Shown piece by piece: positions 17,668 through 26,157 of a stretch of 64,000 bases of DNA (position 1 is the first letter of the stretch; each line of letters begins with the position of its first letter). The notes beneath the pieces are model-generated. The model was not told where the DNA came from, did not search any database, and worked only from the letters and a program-made list of their open reading frames with translations. Made by a program: the position numbers and the translations under genes. This DNA comes from Streptomyces longispororuber. Lineage in GTDB: Bacteria > Actinomycetota > Actinomycetes > Streptomycetales > Streptomycetaceae. The DNA lies in contig NZ_JAMOLN010000001.1 of the NCBI RefSeq assembly GCF_024448165.1, forward strand, positions 62,001-126,000. The letters run 5' to 3'.

Positions 17668-18510
17668 ATGCCCGGGACGAACAGCCCAGCCGGCAGACCA
17701 GACCCCGTCCCGGCCGACCCACCGGCCCCTCCGGATGCGGGACGGACCCGGTTGGGCCTCTGCTCGGTCACCTTCCGCCGACTGCCCGCCGTCGACGTCG
17801 CGCGGTACGCCGTCCACGCGGGCCTCGAGGTCGTCGAGTGGGGCGCGGACGTGCACGCCCCCGCGGAGGACCCCGCCACCGTCCGCGCGGTCCGCGAGAT
17901 CTCCGACCGCTACGGACTCACGTGCTGCTCCTACGGTTCCTACTTCCGCGCCTCCCCCGGGGAACCGGCCGCGTTCCCCGCCGTCGCCCGGGCCGCGGCG
18001 ACGCTCGGGGCGGAACGGATCCGCGTCTGGGCGGGAGGCACCGGATCGCGACACGTCCTGCCGGACGAGCGGCACGGGACGGTGTGCCGCCTGCGGGAGG
18101 CCGCCCGGATCGCCGCGGACCACGGCCTCACCCTCGCGACCGAGTTCCACGGCAACACCCTCACCGACTCGGTCACTTCGACCGTCCGGCTGCTCGACGA
18201 GGTGGATGCGGAGAACCTCCACACGTACTGGCAGCCGCCGCTCGACGTCCCCGACGAGGAGGCTCTCGCCGGGCTCATCGAACTGGGCGACCGGGTCGCC
18301 GCCGTCCACGCGTTCTCATGGTGGCCGGGCAACACACGGCTTCCCCTGGTGGAGCGCCAGGGCTTGTGGACCGTCGCCCTCGGCCTGCTGAACGGTCGAG
18401 GCGTCGACGCGCTCCTGGAGTTCGTCCCCGGCGACGCCCCCGAGGTCCTGGCACGCGAGGCGGCCGTACTACGGCAAGCTGCCGGACAGACCTTGTCCGC
18501 ACAGCCGTAG
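17668..18510 (+). CDS. sugar phosphate isomerase/epimerase-like TIM-barrel protein
   Basis: This 280-residue protein has a proline-rich N-terminus, then a xylose-isomerase-like (AP endonuclease 2) TIM barrel: LGLCSVTFRRLPAVDVARYA, GLEVVEWGADVHAP, AAATLGAERIRVWAGGTGS, HGLTLATEFHGNTLTD and LHTYWQPPLDVPDE. Glu and His residues at strand ends fit metal binding. Start ATG 17668 follows GGAAGGA. The role is probably isomerisation or epimerisation of a sugar or uronate from this locus; the substrate cannot be read. Confidence 0.8.
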   Translation: MPGTNSPAGRPDPVPADPPAPPDAGRTRLGLCSVTFRRLPAVDVARYAVHAGLEVVEWGADVHAPAEDPATVRAVREISDRYGLTCCSYGSYFRASPGEPAAFPAVARAAATLGAERIRVWAGGTGSRHVLPDERHGTVCRLREAARIAADHGLTLATEFHGNTLTDSVTSTVRLLDEVDAENLHTYWQPPLDVPDEEALAGLIELGDRVAAVHAFSWWPGNTRLPLVERQGLWTVALGLLNGRGVDALLEFVPGDAPEVLAREAAVLRQAAGQTLSAQP

Positions 18511-18608
18511 TCGACCACCTCCGGACGCTCGACGAGGACCGCCCCATCAGCACGGCTTGCCCACTCACCTCCCCGGCTCTCCTCCCCTCCGACGCCAGGA
18601 CGGCAGAC

Positions 18609-19256
18609 ATGCACTTCACGCACGACGACACCCTCCTGTTCATCGGTGACTCCATCACCGACGCGGGCCGCGACCGCACGGACGGCTCCTCCCTCGGCAA
18701 CGGCTACGTGAGCGAGATCGCCCGGAGCCTGCGCGAGCGCGCGGAGAGCACGCCCGGGCCCCGGATCCTCAACCGGGGGGTCAACGGCCATCGCGTGTAC
18801 GACCTCGAAGCCCGCTGGACGACCGACGTCATCGACGAGAAACCCACCGTGCTCACCGTCAAGATCGGCATCAACGACACCTGGCGACGCTACGACCGGG
18901 GCGTGCTCAGTCCCGTCGCCGAGTTCCACGCCTGCCTGGACCGTCTGCTGGCCGACACCACACGGCGGCTCTCGCCACGGCTGGTCGTCATCACCCCGTT
19001 CCTCCTGCCGGTGGAGCCAGGGCAGGAAGCCTGGTTCGAGGACCTGGATCCTCGTATCGACGCCGTGCTGCAGGCCGCCACGCATCACGAGGCCCAGGTG
19101 GTCCGCGCCGATCTCGTCCTGCAACGCGCCGCCCGGGACCACGCGGCGGCCGACCTTGCCCACGACGGCGTCCACCCGACCCCGTTGGGGCACCGCCTGA
19201 TCGCCGACGCCTGGCTCTCCGCGGTCGGAGCCGGGTCGGCCCCCTCGGCTCAGTAA
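18609..19256 (+). CDS. SGNH/GDSL hydrolase
   Basis: This 215-residue protein has all SGNH blocks: nucleophile Ser15 in FIGDSITDAGR, Gly/Asn in NRGVNGHRV, block III IGINDTWRRY and the Asp186/His189 pair in HDGVHPTP. It has no signal peptide, so it would act in the cytoplasm, probably as a deacetylase on imported oligosaccharides. It ends the polysaccharide locus. The GGGVNG-type block and DTWRR are typical of the carbohydrate-esterase-like branch. Confidence 0.85.
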   Translation: MHFTHDDTLLFIGDSITDAGRDRTDGSSLGNGYVSEIARSLRERAESTPGPRILNRGVNGHRVYDLEARWTTDVIDEKPTVLTVKIGINDTWRRYDRGVLSPVAEFHACLDRLLADTTRRLSPRLVVITPFLLPVEPGQEAWFEDLDPRIDAVLQAATHHEAQVVRADLVLQRAARDHAAADLAHDGVHPTPLGHRLIADAWLSAVGAGSAPSAQ

Positions 19257-19283
19257 CTCGCCCGTGTCACGCAAGGCCGGTGT

Positions 19284-19898
19284 GTGACTCGCGCGGCCGG
19301 TGATCGCTTGCGAAAGGACCACACCGCCGAGGCAGCCGCCGCGGCGATCGGGAAAACCGTCCGGACTCTGACCGGAGCCGCCGCCCGGGACAGCGAACTG
19401 CGGGCGGCGCTGGACGGAGAACCCGGGGGCGGGTGGGGCGTGGATGCGCTGCTCGGGAAGCAGACGCGGGAGCATTCCGACCTTGACGTATGGGCGCCGG
19501 CCGCACATCTCGAGCCGTTGTTCGTCGCGTTCGCTGAGGCTGGTGTCGACCGGATCTTCCCGTGGCCTGGTGACAGGCCGTGGAACTTCGTGTTGCACGA
19601 CGGCGTTCGGCTGCGGATCGACTTGCACCTCTACGAGCCGCTCGCGGACGGATCACTGCACTACGGATCCGTGGTGGATGGCGGCCCTTTCCCAGCTGAA
19701 GCACTCGCCGGGCATGGTTCGATTGCCGGCACGGCGGTGCGGTGTGAGTCGGCCGAGTGGGCGGTGCGCTGGCATACCGGCTACCCGGCTCGTGATGTCG
19801 ATCGCCACGACGTGCCCTTGCTGTGCCAGAAGTTCGCGATCCCTCTGCCTGAGGGCTTCGTGCCCGCAGACGAGCATTCCCCCAGCGGCACGGCATAG
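19284..19898 (+). CDS. aminoglycoside/lincosamide-type nucleotidyltransferase
   Basis: This 204-residue protein has a nucleotidyltransferase core: GGGWGVDALLGKQTREHSDL with the DLDVW metal-binding Asp pair, then WPGDRPWNFVLHDGVRLRID. These features are typical of the ANT(2'')/LinA-like group that adenylylates drugs or small molecules. The stretch before GGGWG lacks the usual helix pair and may be altered. GTG 19284 is the first start; TTG 19308 is an alternative. A resistance role is possible but not shown. Confidence 0.7.
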   Translation: MTRAAGDRLRKDHTAEAAAAAIGKTVRTLTGAAARDSELRAALDGEPGGGWGVDALLGKQTREHSDLDVWAPAAHLEPLFVAFAEAGVDRIFPWPGDRPWNFVLHDGVRLRIDLHLYEPLADGSLHYGSVVDGGPFPAEALAGHGSIAGTAVRCESAEWAVRWHTGYPARDVDRHDVPLLCQKFAIPLPEGFVPADEHSPSGTA

Positions 19899-19976
19899 GC
19901 GCGGCCAGGCGCCGGTTGTCGTCGATGGCGTACCGGCCGGCGGGGCGGGACGAGGCCGCAGGTCTAAAGTCACGGC

Positions 19977-20246
19977 ATGAACAAGACAATCGTGTGGCTT
20001 CTGGCGTGTGCCGGAACCGGCGTGATCGTGTGGCTGCTGACCAGCCCGCCGGACCTCGGCTCGTCGTACCCCCGCTCCGAGTGCCGCTCCATCCTCGGCA
20101 GCGAACGGGGCCCCGCTCGTGGATCAATGGAAGACGGCGTGGACGCGACGTGCGCCTCCTACCAGAACCGCCGCCTGGGATGGGCAGTCCTGGTTTCGCT
20201 GCCGACAGTGGTGCTCGCCTCAGCGGGCATGCGCCGGAGCGCCTGA
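19977..20246 (+). CDS. small membrane protein, unknown function
   Basis: This 89-residue protein has two predicted membrane helices (TIVWLLACAGTGVIVWLL and LGWAVLVSLPTVVLASAG) and an outer loop with two cysteines (SECRS, ATCAS) that could pair. I do not recognise the family. It lies just before the mobile-element region. Confidence 0.6.
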   Translation: MNKTIVWLLACAGTGVIVWLLTSPPDLGSSYPRSECRSILGSERGPARGSMEDGVDATCASYQNRRLGWAVLVSLPTVVLASAGMRRSA

Positions 20247-20412
20247 GTGGGTGTTCTGAACCTCCGCGTCCTGTGCAGTCAGCAAGCGTTGCCACCCGCG
20301 GCGTGGGCGGCCAGAATCCTCTCCATGCTGTCAAGTGATCATTTCGATCCGGAGCATTATTAGGACTCCGTTAGGTCTTCCTGTTTGTGCTGATCAAGAG
20401 CATGTTGGATGC

Positions 20413-20520
20413 GTGGACGCACATGAAGTGAACCGTGTCCGGGCGAAGTTGGCGTTCTTCGTTGCGGATGTGTTTGCCTCGGTGCCGCGCAAGGACCAGC
20501 GGGCCAAGGGCGACTGCTAC
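20413..20520 (+). pseudogene. IS701-family transposase N-terminal fragment
   Basis: The frame from GTG 20413 reads VDAHEVNRVRAKLAFFVADV then FASVPRKDQRAKGDCY, the N-terminus of Streptomyces IS701-type transposases. It stops at 20521 where the IS110 end begins. The rest does not reappear on the other side of IS110, so the downstream part was lost as well. Confidence 0.75.
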
Positions 20521-20753
20521 TGATTCCCAATGTGGTTGTCAATCCTGACTCGTGACTGACTGTGGTCACTTCATCCAAGGCTGGCAGCACGGGGTGGCGG
20601 ACTGCTTTCGAAGAGACGACCGTCGCGCAGAAGTGCCCATAGGACATTCAGGCGGCGGCGTGCGAGGGCGATGACGGCCTGTTTGTGGGTCTTCTTCTCT
20701 GCCCTCTTGCGTTCGTAGAACGCCTTGGAGGCCGGGCAGCGCTGGGCAGCGAC
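20517..20753 (-). repeat. left arm of 237-bp inverted repeat
   Basis: This is the reverse complement of 21906-22142, with about two mismatches seen by eye (T for G near 20544 and C for T near 20741). It still encodes, on the minus strand, the last 60 or so residues of the transposase (CPASKAFYERKRAEKKTHKQ onward) with its stop at 20571. Confidence 0.9.
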
Positions 20754-20882
20754 TGATTGGCCGCCCGGTGCCCCGCGACGACTCGGCCACTGATTGGGAT
20801 ACGCGCGACAAGATCGCTTGGTAAGGACACGCTGGCGAGGTCGTCTGCTGGGACAAGTGCAGGAACGACTCGGGAGGTGGCC

Positions 20883-22088
20883 GTGCCCGAACTGTGGGCC
20901 GGTATGGACGCGGGTAAAGCCGAGCATCACTGCGTGGTGATCGACACCGACGGTCAGCGGAAGTTGTCGCGGCGAGTGGCCAACGACGAGACCACACTGC
21001 TCAAACTGATAGACGATGTCCTCGCTCTGAGCGATGGCGAGCCGGTGAGCTGGGCTATCGATCTCAACGCCGGTGGCGCGGCACTGATGATCGCGCTGCT
21101 GACCGACAACGAACGGCAGGTCCTCTATATCCCCGGCCGCACCGTCCACCACGTCTCCGGCTCCTACCGGGGCGACGGGAAGACCGACGCGAAGGACGCC
21201 TTTGTCATCGCCGACCAGGCCCGCATGCGCCGCGACCTCCAACCGATGCACCGTGGCGACGACATTGCTGTCGACCTGCGCATCCTCACCGCCCGACGCC
21301 TCGACCTGGCCGCAGACCGCACCAGGGTAATCAACCGGATGCGGGCCCAGATGCTGGAGTACTTCCCCGCCCTGGAGCGGGCCTTCGAGTACAAGACCTC
21401 CAAGGCGTCCCTCGTGCTGCTGACCGGCTACCAGACCCCGGCCGCCCTTCGCAGAATCGGCAAGAACCGCCTCGCGGCGTGGCTGAAGAACCGCAAGGTC
21501 CGTAACTCCCAGCTCGTCGCGACCATCGCCGTCCAGGCCGCCGAGGCTCAGCACACCGCCGTCGCCGGGGAGAGGCTGGCCGCGGCCGTGGTGGCCAAGC
21601 TCGCGAGGGAGGTGACGGCCCTCGATGATGAGATCGCCCAGACCGACGCCCTGATCGAGGGCCGATTTCACGACCATCCGCACGCAGAGGTCATCCTGAG
21701 CATGCCCGGTCTCGGCCCCGTCCTCGGTGCCGAGTTCATCGCGCACACCGGCGGGGACGTGAGCGTATTCGGCAGCCCCGATCGACTCGCCGGCGTCGCC
21801 GGCCTGGCCCCCGTGCCCAAGGACTCCGGACGCATCAGCGGCAACATGCGTCGGCCCCGTCGCTACTGTCGTCGTCTCATGCGGGTCTTCTACATGTCTG
21901 CCCAGGTCGCTGCCCAGCACTGCCCGGCCTCCAAGGCGTTCTACGAACGCAAGAGGGCAGAGAAGAAGACCCACAAACAGGCCGTCATCGCCCTCGCACG
22001 CCGCCGCCTGAATGTCCTATGGGCACTTCTGCGCGACGGTCGTCTCTTCGAAAGCAGTCCGCCACCCCGTGCTGCCAGCCTTGGATGA
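20883..22088 (+). CDS. IS110-family transposase
   Basis: This 401-residue transposase starts at GTG 20883 behind GGGAGGTGG. The N-terminal RuvC-like DEDD domain shows GMDAGKAEHHCVVID, and later TDAKDAFVIADQARMRRD. The C-terminal Tnp20-like domain carries MPGLGPVLGAEFIAHTGGDV then AGVAGLAPVPKDSGRISG, with the conserved serine. No lesion is seen, so it may be active. The enzyme class works with a structured bridge RNA. Confidence 0.93.
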   Translation: MPELWAGMDAGKAEHHCVVIDTDGQRKLSRRVANDETTLLKLIDDVLALSDGEPVSWAIDLNAGGAALMIALLTDNERQVLYIPGRTVHHVSGSYRGDGKTDAKDAFVIADQARMRRDLQPMHRGDDIAVDLRILTARRLDLAADRTRVINRMRAQMLEYFPALERAFEYKTSKASLVLLTGYQTPAALRRIGKNRLAAWLKNRKVRNSQLVATIAVQAAEAQHTAVAGERLAAAVVAKLAREVTALDDEIAQTDALIEGRFHDHPHAEVILSMPGLGPVLGAEFIAHTGGDVSVFGSPDRLAGVAGLAPVPKDSGRISGNMRRPRRYCRRLMRVFYMSAQVAAQHCPASKAFYERKRAEKKTHKQAVIALARRRLNVLWALLRDGRLFESSPPPRAASLG

Positions 22089-22142
22089 AGTGACCACAGT
22101 CAGTCACGAGTCAGGCTTGACAACCACATTGGGAATCAGTAG
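21906..22142 (+). repeat. right arm of 237-bp inverted repeat
   Basis: It covers the last 60 codons of the IS110 transposase and 54 bases beyond. It is repeated in reverse at 20517-20753. Arm length is identical on both sides, so the left copy ends exactly where a single recombination or deletion event occurred. Confidence 0.9.
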
Positions 22143-22275
22143 TGCTGTGACCAGGAAGGTTCGCCGGGCGGGGGTTGGTTGGGGTGGTTCGAATTGGCGA
22201 GGGTGAACTGCCGCAGAGGGCCTCGATCGGGTTGGCCGCCTTGGCCATGGCCACCTTCGTCTCGAAGCCGACCGG

Positions 22276-22711
22276 TTGTGCACGGTCGACCAGGCGCCGA
22301 GGCGACGACGCCTCCGGCGTCGGCGAAAACTCCGGCTGAAGGCCGCCCTGCTCGGACGTTCCAGGGGTGGGCAGACCAGCAAGGTCCACCCCGCCGCCGA
22401 CCGCAAGTGCCGCCCGCTGGCGTTCGTCCTGACCGCGGGCCAGGCCGCGGACAGCCCGCAGTTCATCCCCGTGCTCAGGAAGCTACGAGTCCGCGGGCCC
22501 ATCGGCCGCCCCCGCACCCGGCCGGACGCGGTCGCCGGCGATAAGGCCTACTCGTCCCGCGGCAACCGCGCCCACCTGCGCAAACGCCGCATCAAGGCGG
22601 TCATCCCGGGGAAGAAGGACCAGGCCGCCAACCGGAAGAAGAAGGGCTTCAGGGGCGGCCGGGCGCGCCTCGATGATCTGGCTCAAGGACCTGACGCGGA
22701 CCGCCCATTGA
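22276..22711 (+). pseudogene. IS5-family (IS427-like) transposase with internal deletion
   Basis: The frame reads GGQTSKVHPAADRKCRPLAF, LTAGQAADSPQFIPVLRKLR and DKAYSSRGNRAHLRKRRIKA, the central part of an IS427-group transposase. After KKGFRGGRA it jumps, in another frame, to RASMIWLKDLTRTAH and a stop, the normal C-terminus. The part with the third catalytic residue and the N-terminal quarter are missing. Confidence 0.8.
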
Positions 22712-22731
22712 TCACAATCGACGCGCCCTAG
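22708..22731. repeat. IS5 right-end-like sequence, copy 1
   Basis: TTGATCACAATCGACGCGCC followed by CTAG lies right at the end of the IS5 pseudogene. A close copy occurs at 23259-23285. The two enclose one small gene. Confidence 0.6.
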
Positions 22732-23243
22732 CCGTACGGGTTGAGTGCCCAGAAGCGGACGGTTTCGCTGCGACGGTCAAACCACAGTTTGGTGGAGTAG
22801 CCGCTGCCCTCGCGGTCGAGCTCGTGCGACCTGATCCACTGCGGGTTCTCCGGCCCCTCGCCCTTGACCGGCTTCTCGAACCACGAGGAGAAGTCATCGG
22901 CAGGCCCCTCAGAGACAAAGGCGTGAGCCGCCGTCAGCTCGGCAAGTTTCCCCGGTGACAGCCGGGCGAAGCCCGAGATCACCAGCTCCGGCGACGGCAC
23001 GCCCCGATCGTTGTCCCGGCTGCTCACCCACTTGGCGTCGGTGAGCGGGCCCAACAGCGGGAAAGCCCGCTCCAGCGGTGCGGTGTCGGTGTGCCAGTCC
23101 CCCTTGGCCCCGTTCACCACCTGACGCAGGGCCCACCAGGAGGGTAGGAGCGCCAACCCCGCCCCGATCCCGATCAGCTTCCGTCGCTCCAACGCGATCC
23201 CCCTCGTGCCTAACTTCGGGGGCACCTTATCTGGCTCGAGCAC
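22728..23243 (-). CDS. membrane-anchored protein of unknown function
   Basis: This protein of up to 171 residues starts at GTG 23243. TTG 23192, with GAGGGGG upstream, is an equally good start and would place the membrane helix (KLIGIGAGLALLPSWWALRQ) at the N-terminus. The rest is an exported soluble domain with LTDAKWVSSRDNDRGVPSPE and DREGSGYSTKLWFDRRS. I do not recognise the family. It sits alone between two copies of an IS end sequence and two IS5 pseudogenes. Confidence 0.6.
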   Translation of the reverse strand: MLEPDKVPPKLGTRGIALERRKLIGIGAGLALLPSWWALRQVVNGAKGDWHTDTAPLERAFPLLGPLTDAKWVSSRDNDRGVPSPELVISGFARLSPGKLAELTAAHAFVSEGPADDFSSWFEKPVKGEGPENPQWIRSHELDREGSGYSTKLWFDRRSETVRFWALNPYG

Positions 23244-23258
23244 CTCACCCGGCCCTTA

Positions 23259-23285
23259 TTGATCACAACCAAATACGCGCCCTAG
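23259..23285. repeat. IS5 right-end-like sequence, copy 2
   Basis: TTGATCACAACCAAATACGC followed by GCCCTAG repeats the sequence at 22708-22731 with a 3-base insertion. It lies immediately before the next IS5 fragment. Confidence 0.6.
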
Positions 23286-23715
23286 TCCGTCAAGGGAGCC
23301 GAGAAGGTGAGCAGGGGTACGCGCGGGTTCGACGGCGGGAAGCTGATCAACGGGCGAAAGCGCCACCTGGCCGTGGACATGCGCGGTATGCCGTTGGCCT
23401 TCATGGTCACCAAAGCCGCGCCACACGACAGCCTCCCCGCCCGCGACCTGCTCTCCCGCCTCGGACTCAGGCATCCCGAAGGCGCCGTCGCGTGGGCTGA
23501 TTCCGCCTACGGCGGATCTCTGGTCGACTTCTCCAGGACTTTCCTCGACCTCACCCTCAAGACGGTGCACCATCGCAAGGACCGGGAAGGCTTCGCCGTC
23601 TTGGCAGAGCGGTGGCGCGTCGAGCGCGCCATATCGTGAATCGTTTCCCACAGTGACGCCCACCTCACCTGGACTTTCATCACCCTCATGGTGCGCCGTC
23701 TCACTCGCCCGCCCC
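23286..23715 (+). pseudogene. IS5-family transposase C-terminal fragment
   Basis: The plus frame reads SVKGAEKVSRGTRGFDGGKL, AVDMRGMPLAFMVTKAAPHD and VAWADSAYGGSLVDFSRTFL. It ends WRVERAIS followed by a stop at 23637, then SHSDAHLTWTFITLMVRRLT. The N-terminal half is missing. The stop and a deletion after the third catalytic residue (VERA) kill the gene. It is a different IS5 subgroup from the neighbour at 22276. Confidence 0.8.
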
Positions 23716-23888
23716 GACCAGCGCGCACATCACCCCACCCTGCCGAACCGGCGAAGCAGGGCAGGCCCAAGCTCATCCCTCTCGCGGCGAAACCACGGGC
23801 CATTCGCCTGGCTTCCGCAGCCTTGCACTGAGCATCGGCACGCTGTGGGAGGGATCCTGTTGGCGGTGAGCGTGCGCGGGAGGCTGTC

Positions 23889-26004
23889 TCAATCGGGTGC
23901 CTGTAGGTCCAGGGCGTGGGTGATGTCGATGCTGCTCTGATCGCTCCTGTAGTTGGCAGCCATGTAGGCGGCGTCGCCGATCGCTCGGCGTGTCAGGGCC
24001 TCGCTGGCTTCTCGGGCCGCGAGGAGTTCGGGCGAGCCCATGCGGGATCGGCCGATGGAATCCCACAAAGCATCGCCAAGGCCGATCACCCGGGCCGCCT
24101 GGTCCGGGTCGGATGCGACCAGCGCCGGTGCCAGCGCATCAAGCGCCAGCGCGGCTCCGAACGTGTCGTGCATCTGCCACCGGATCGTGAGCGAGGCACG
24201 GGCGTACAGCGCGGCGGAAGCATGGTTGTTGTCGGCCATTGCGGCTACCGACAGGTAGTACAGCGCGAAGCTGCGCATCCACTGTTCGCCCTGTCGCTCG
24301 CATTCCTTGCGCAGCTGTTCCGCCGACTCGGCGGCCAGGGTGAACTCGCCCAGCTGCAACAAAGCAAACGCCCTCATACCCAGGGCGAGGAGGTGGACGG
24401 CGAGCGGTTTGCCGTACCCATCGGCTGGACTCAGGATCTCCGTCAGCAGAACAACGGCCCGCGCCGCCTGTCCGGTCGCCGACCAGCGCGCGCAGGTGAG
24501 GAATCGTGCCGCGGTGATCGCCTCCGGGGCGCCCAACCGTTCGGCCAGCGACAGGCACTCGTCCTCCACCGCCTCAACTCTGCTGAAGTCTCCTTGCGTC
24601 ACGGATACGATGCCGAGCGCCCACAGGGCCCAGAACCGCTCGATGGTGGAAGGCTGGTCCGCCGCTGCGGCAAGGGAGCGTTCCAAGAAAGCGCGTCCCT
24701 CACGCATGAATCCGCACCCGGCCCAGAAGAACCATAGGTCACCCGCTACTTCCAGCGCCACGCCGGGGACCGGTGAGGCAAGGCAGCTTTCCAGCGCGAG
24801 GCGGATATTGGCATGTTCGTTGGTGAGGCGGTCGCACCATTCGAATTGGCTGGAGCCGGCCTATTCGCGGTTGCCGACCCGTGCCAGCCATCGGTAGTAG
24901 TCGCGATGCCGCTCCGTCATGGCGGCGGTCTCGCCGAGTTCGCCGAGCCATTGCTGACCGTACTCGCGCACCGTGTCGAGCAGGTGGTAGCGCGGACCGC
25001 GCGGTGTGGTGACGGGTTGGGCGATGGACTTGCCGACGAGCGCGGCCAGCAGCGGCGCGATGCGTTCCGCCGGGAGGGGGGGCAGTGCCGCACACCCATG
25101 CGGCGGCTTCCTCATCGAAGCCGCCGCTGAAGACCGACACCCGAGCCCAGAGCAAGCGCTCCAGCGGGGCGCACAGTTCGTGGCTCCATCCGATCGTGGT
25201 GTGCAGCGCCTGGTGCCGCTGCTCGTTGGTGTCCAGCCCAGAGTTCGGCGAGGCCAGGGTCCGCAGGCGGGTGCACAGGCTCCAGCGCAGGTGGTTCAGG
25301 TCCAATTCCGGCAGCTGTGCGGCGGCCAGTTCGATGGCCAGCGGAATGCCCTCCAGCCGGCGGCAGATGTAGGCCACGTCCTCGTCGTCCCTGCCGGCCT
25401 CGATCAGGCCCGGAGCAGCGGCACGGGCCCGGTCAAGAAACAGCTCCACCGCGGATCCCTCGGGTCTGTCCCCCGCGCCACGAACCGAACCGAGGGGCAG
25501 CGGGAACACCGGCAGGACGTGTTCCTGCGCGGACTCGAGGGGACGGCGGCTCGTGGCCAGGATCCTCAGCCCAGGCGAAGCCGTCAGCAACTCCGCTGCC
25601 ACGGACGCGACGTGATGATGAAGATGCTCGCAGCAGTCCAGCAACAGCAGCAGTTTCTTGTCTTCGAGCCACTCAGCGACCACCTGCAGTGCGGGCCGCG
25701 TGGTCTGATCTGCCAGCTGAAGCACCTCGTAGATGCACAGGGCGATCGACGATGCCTCGCGCAGTGGGGACAGTTCGACCAGCCACACCCCGTCGGGGAA
25801 GGCGGACGCATGCAGGGCACCAGCCTGCCGGGCCAGACGGCTTTTGCCTACTCCGCCGGCCCCCGTCAACGTCACCAGATGTTCCCGGGACAGCAGCGCG
25901 CCGATGGCCGCCGTCTCCATCTGCCGTCCCACGAAACTCGTCGTCGCGCACGGGAGGTTGCCGCGCCGCCCGCTTGTGCCCCGGTCCATGTGCCTCAGCT
26001 CCAT
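23889..26004 (-). pseudogene. LAL/AfsR-type ATPase regulator, broken
   Basis: From ATG 26004 (or ATG 25989, better spaced to AGCTGAGG) the minus strand encodes an NB-ARC-type ATPase: FVGRQMETAAIGALL, P-loop LTGAGGVGKSRLARQ, LLLLLDCCEHLHHHV and IPLAIELAAAQLPEL. At about 25085 a C-run causes a frameshift out of FDEEAAAWVCGTAPP. The correct frame resumes as LPAERIAPLLAALVGKSIAQ, meets a TAG at 24862, and continues as a TPR-like helical domain to 23889. The usual C-terminal LuxR DNA-binding domain is missing. Two lesions and a lost output domain make this a pseudogene. Confidence 0.75.
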
Positions 26005-26054
26005 AGCGCATCGCTGTGCCGCAAGTCTGCACGGACACGAAGCTGCTGATTGTC

Positions 26055-26088
26055 AACTGCCAGGAGTTGTCCGTAACTCCTGGCAGTT
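26055..26088. promoter_or_regulatory. perfect 14-bp inverted repeat, operator or terminator
   Basis: AACTGCCAGGAGTT (26055-26068) and AACTCCTGGCAGTT (26075-26088) are exact reverse complements around GTCCGT, and outer TGTC/GACA can extend the stem. It lies between the ATPase-regulator start and the Roadblock gene end. Lack of a T-run on either side favours an operator. Confidence 0.6.
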
Positions 26089-26110
26089 CGACAGTTGCAG
26101 ACATAGCTAA

Positions 26111-26126
26111 TTGAAGAAGTCTTCAA
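26111..26126. terminator. small palindrome after the Roadblock gene
   Basis: TTGAAGA-AG-TCTTCAA forms a 7-bp stem about 30 bases past the Roadblock stop. An A-run (26135-26141) lies between them, so on the minus strand a T-run comes before the hairpin, the wrong order for a classic terminator. Confidence 0.3.
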
Positions 26127-26157
26127 GTCGCTGACAAAAAAAGAGAACTGTTGGAAC

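Larger units (their letters stand above)
20517..22142 (+). mobile_element. IS110-family element with a 237-bp inverted duplication of its 3' end
   Basis: The unit contains one full IS110-type transposase gene. Its right end (21906-22142) is repeated as a near-perfect reverse complement at 20517-20753. IS110 elements normally lack inverted repeats. The simplest reading is two copies in opposite orientation, the left one deleted to its 3' end. The 129 bases at 20754-20882 between the arm and the gene are where an IS110-group bridge RNA would be expected. Confidence 0.8.

Noticed and set aside
25006..26049. A plus-strand frame opposite the ATPase regulator
   Set aside because: The minus strand has a P-loop and conserved ATPase blocks; the plus frame has none.
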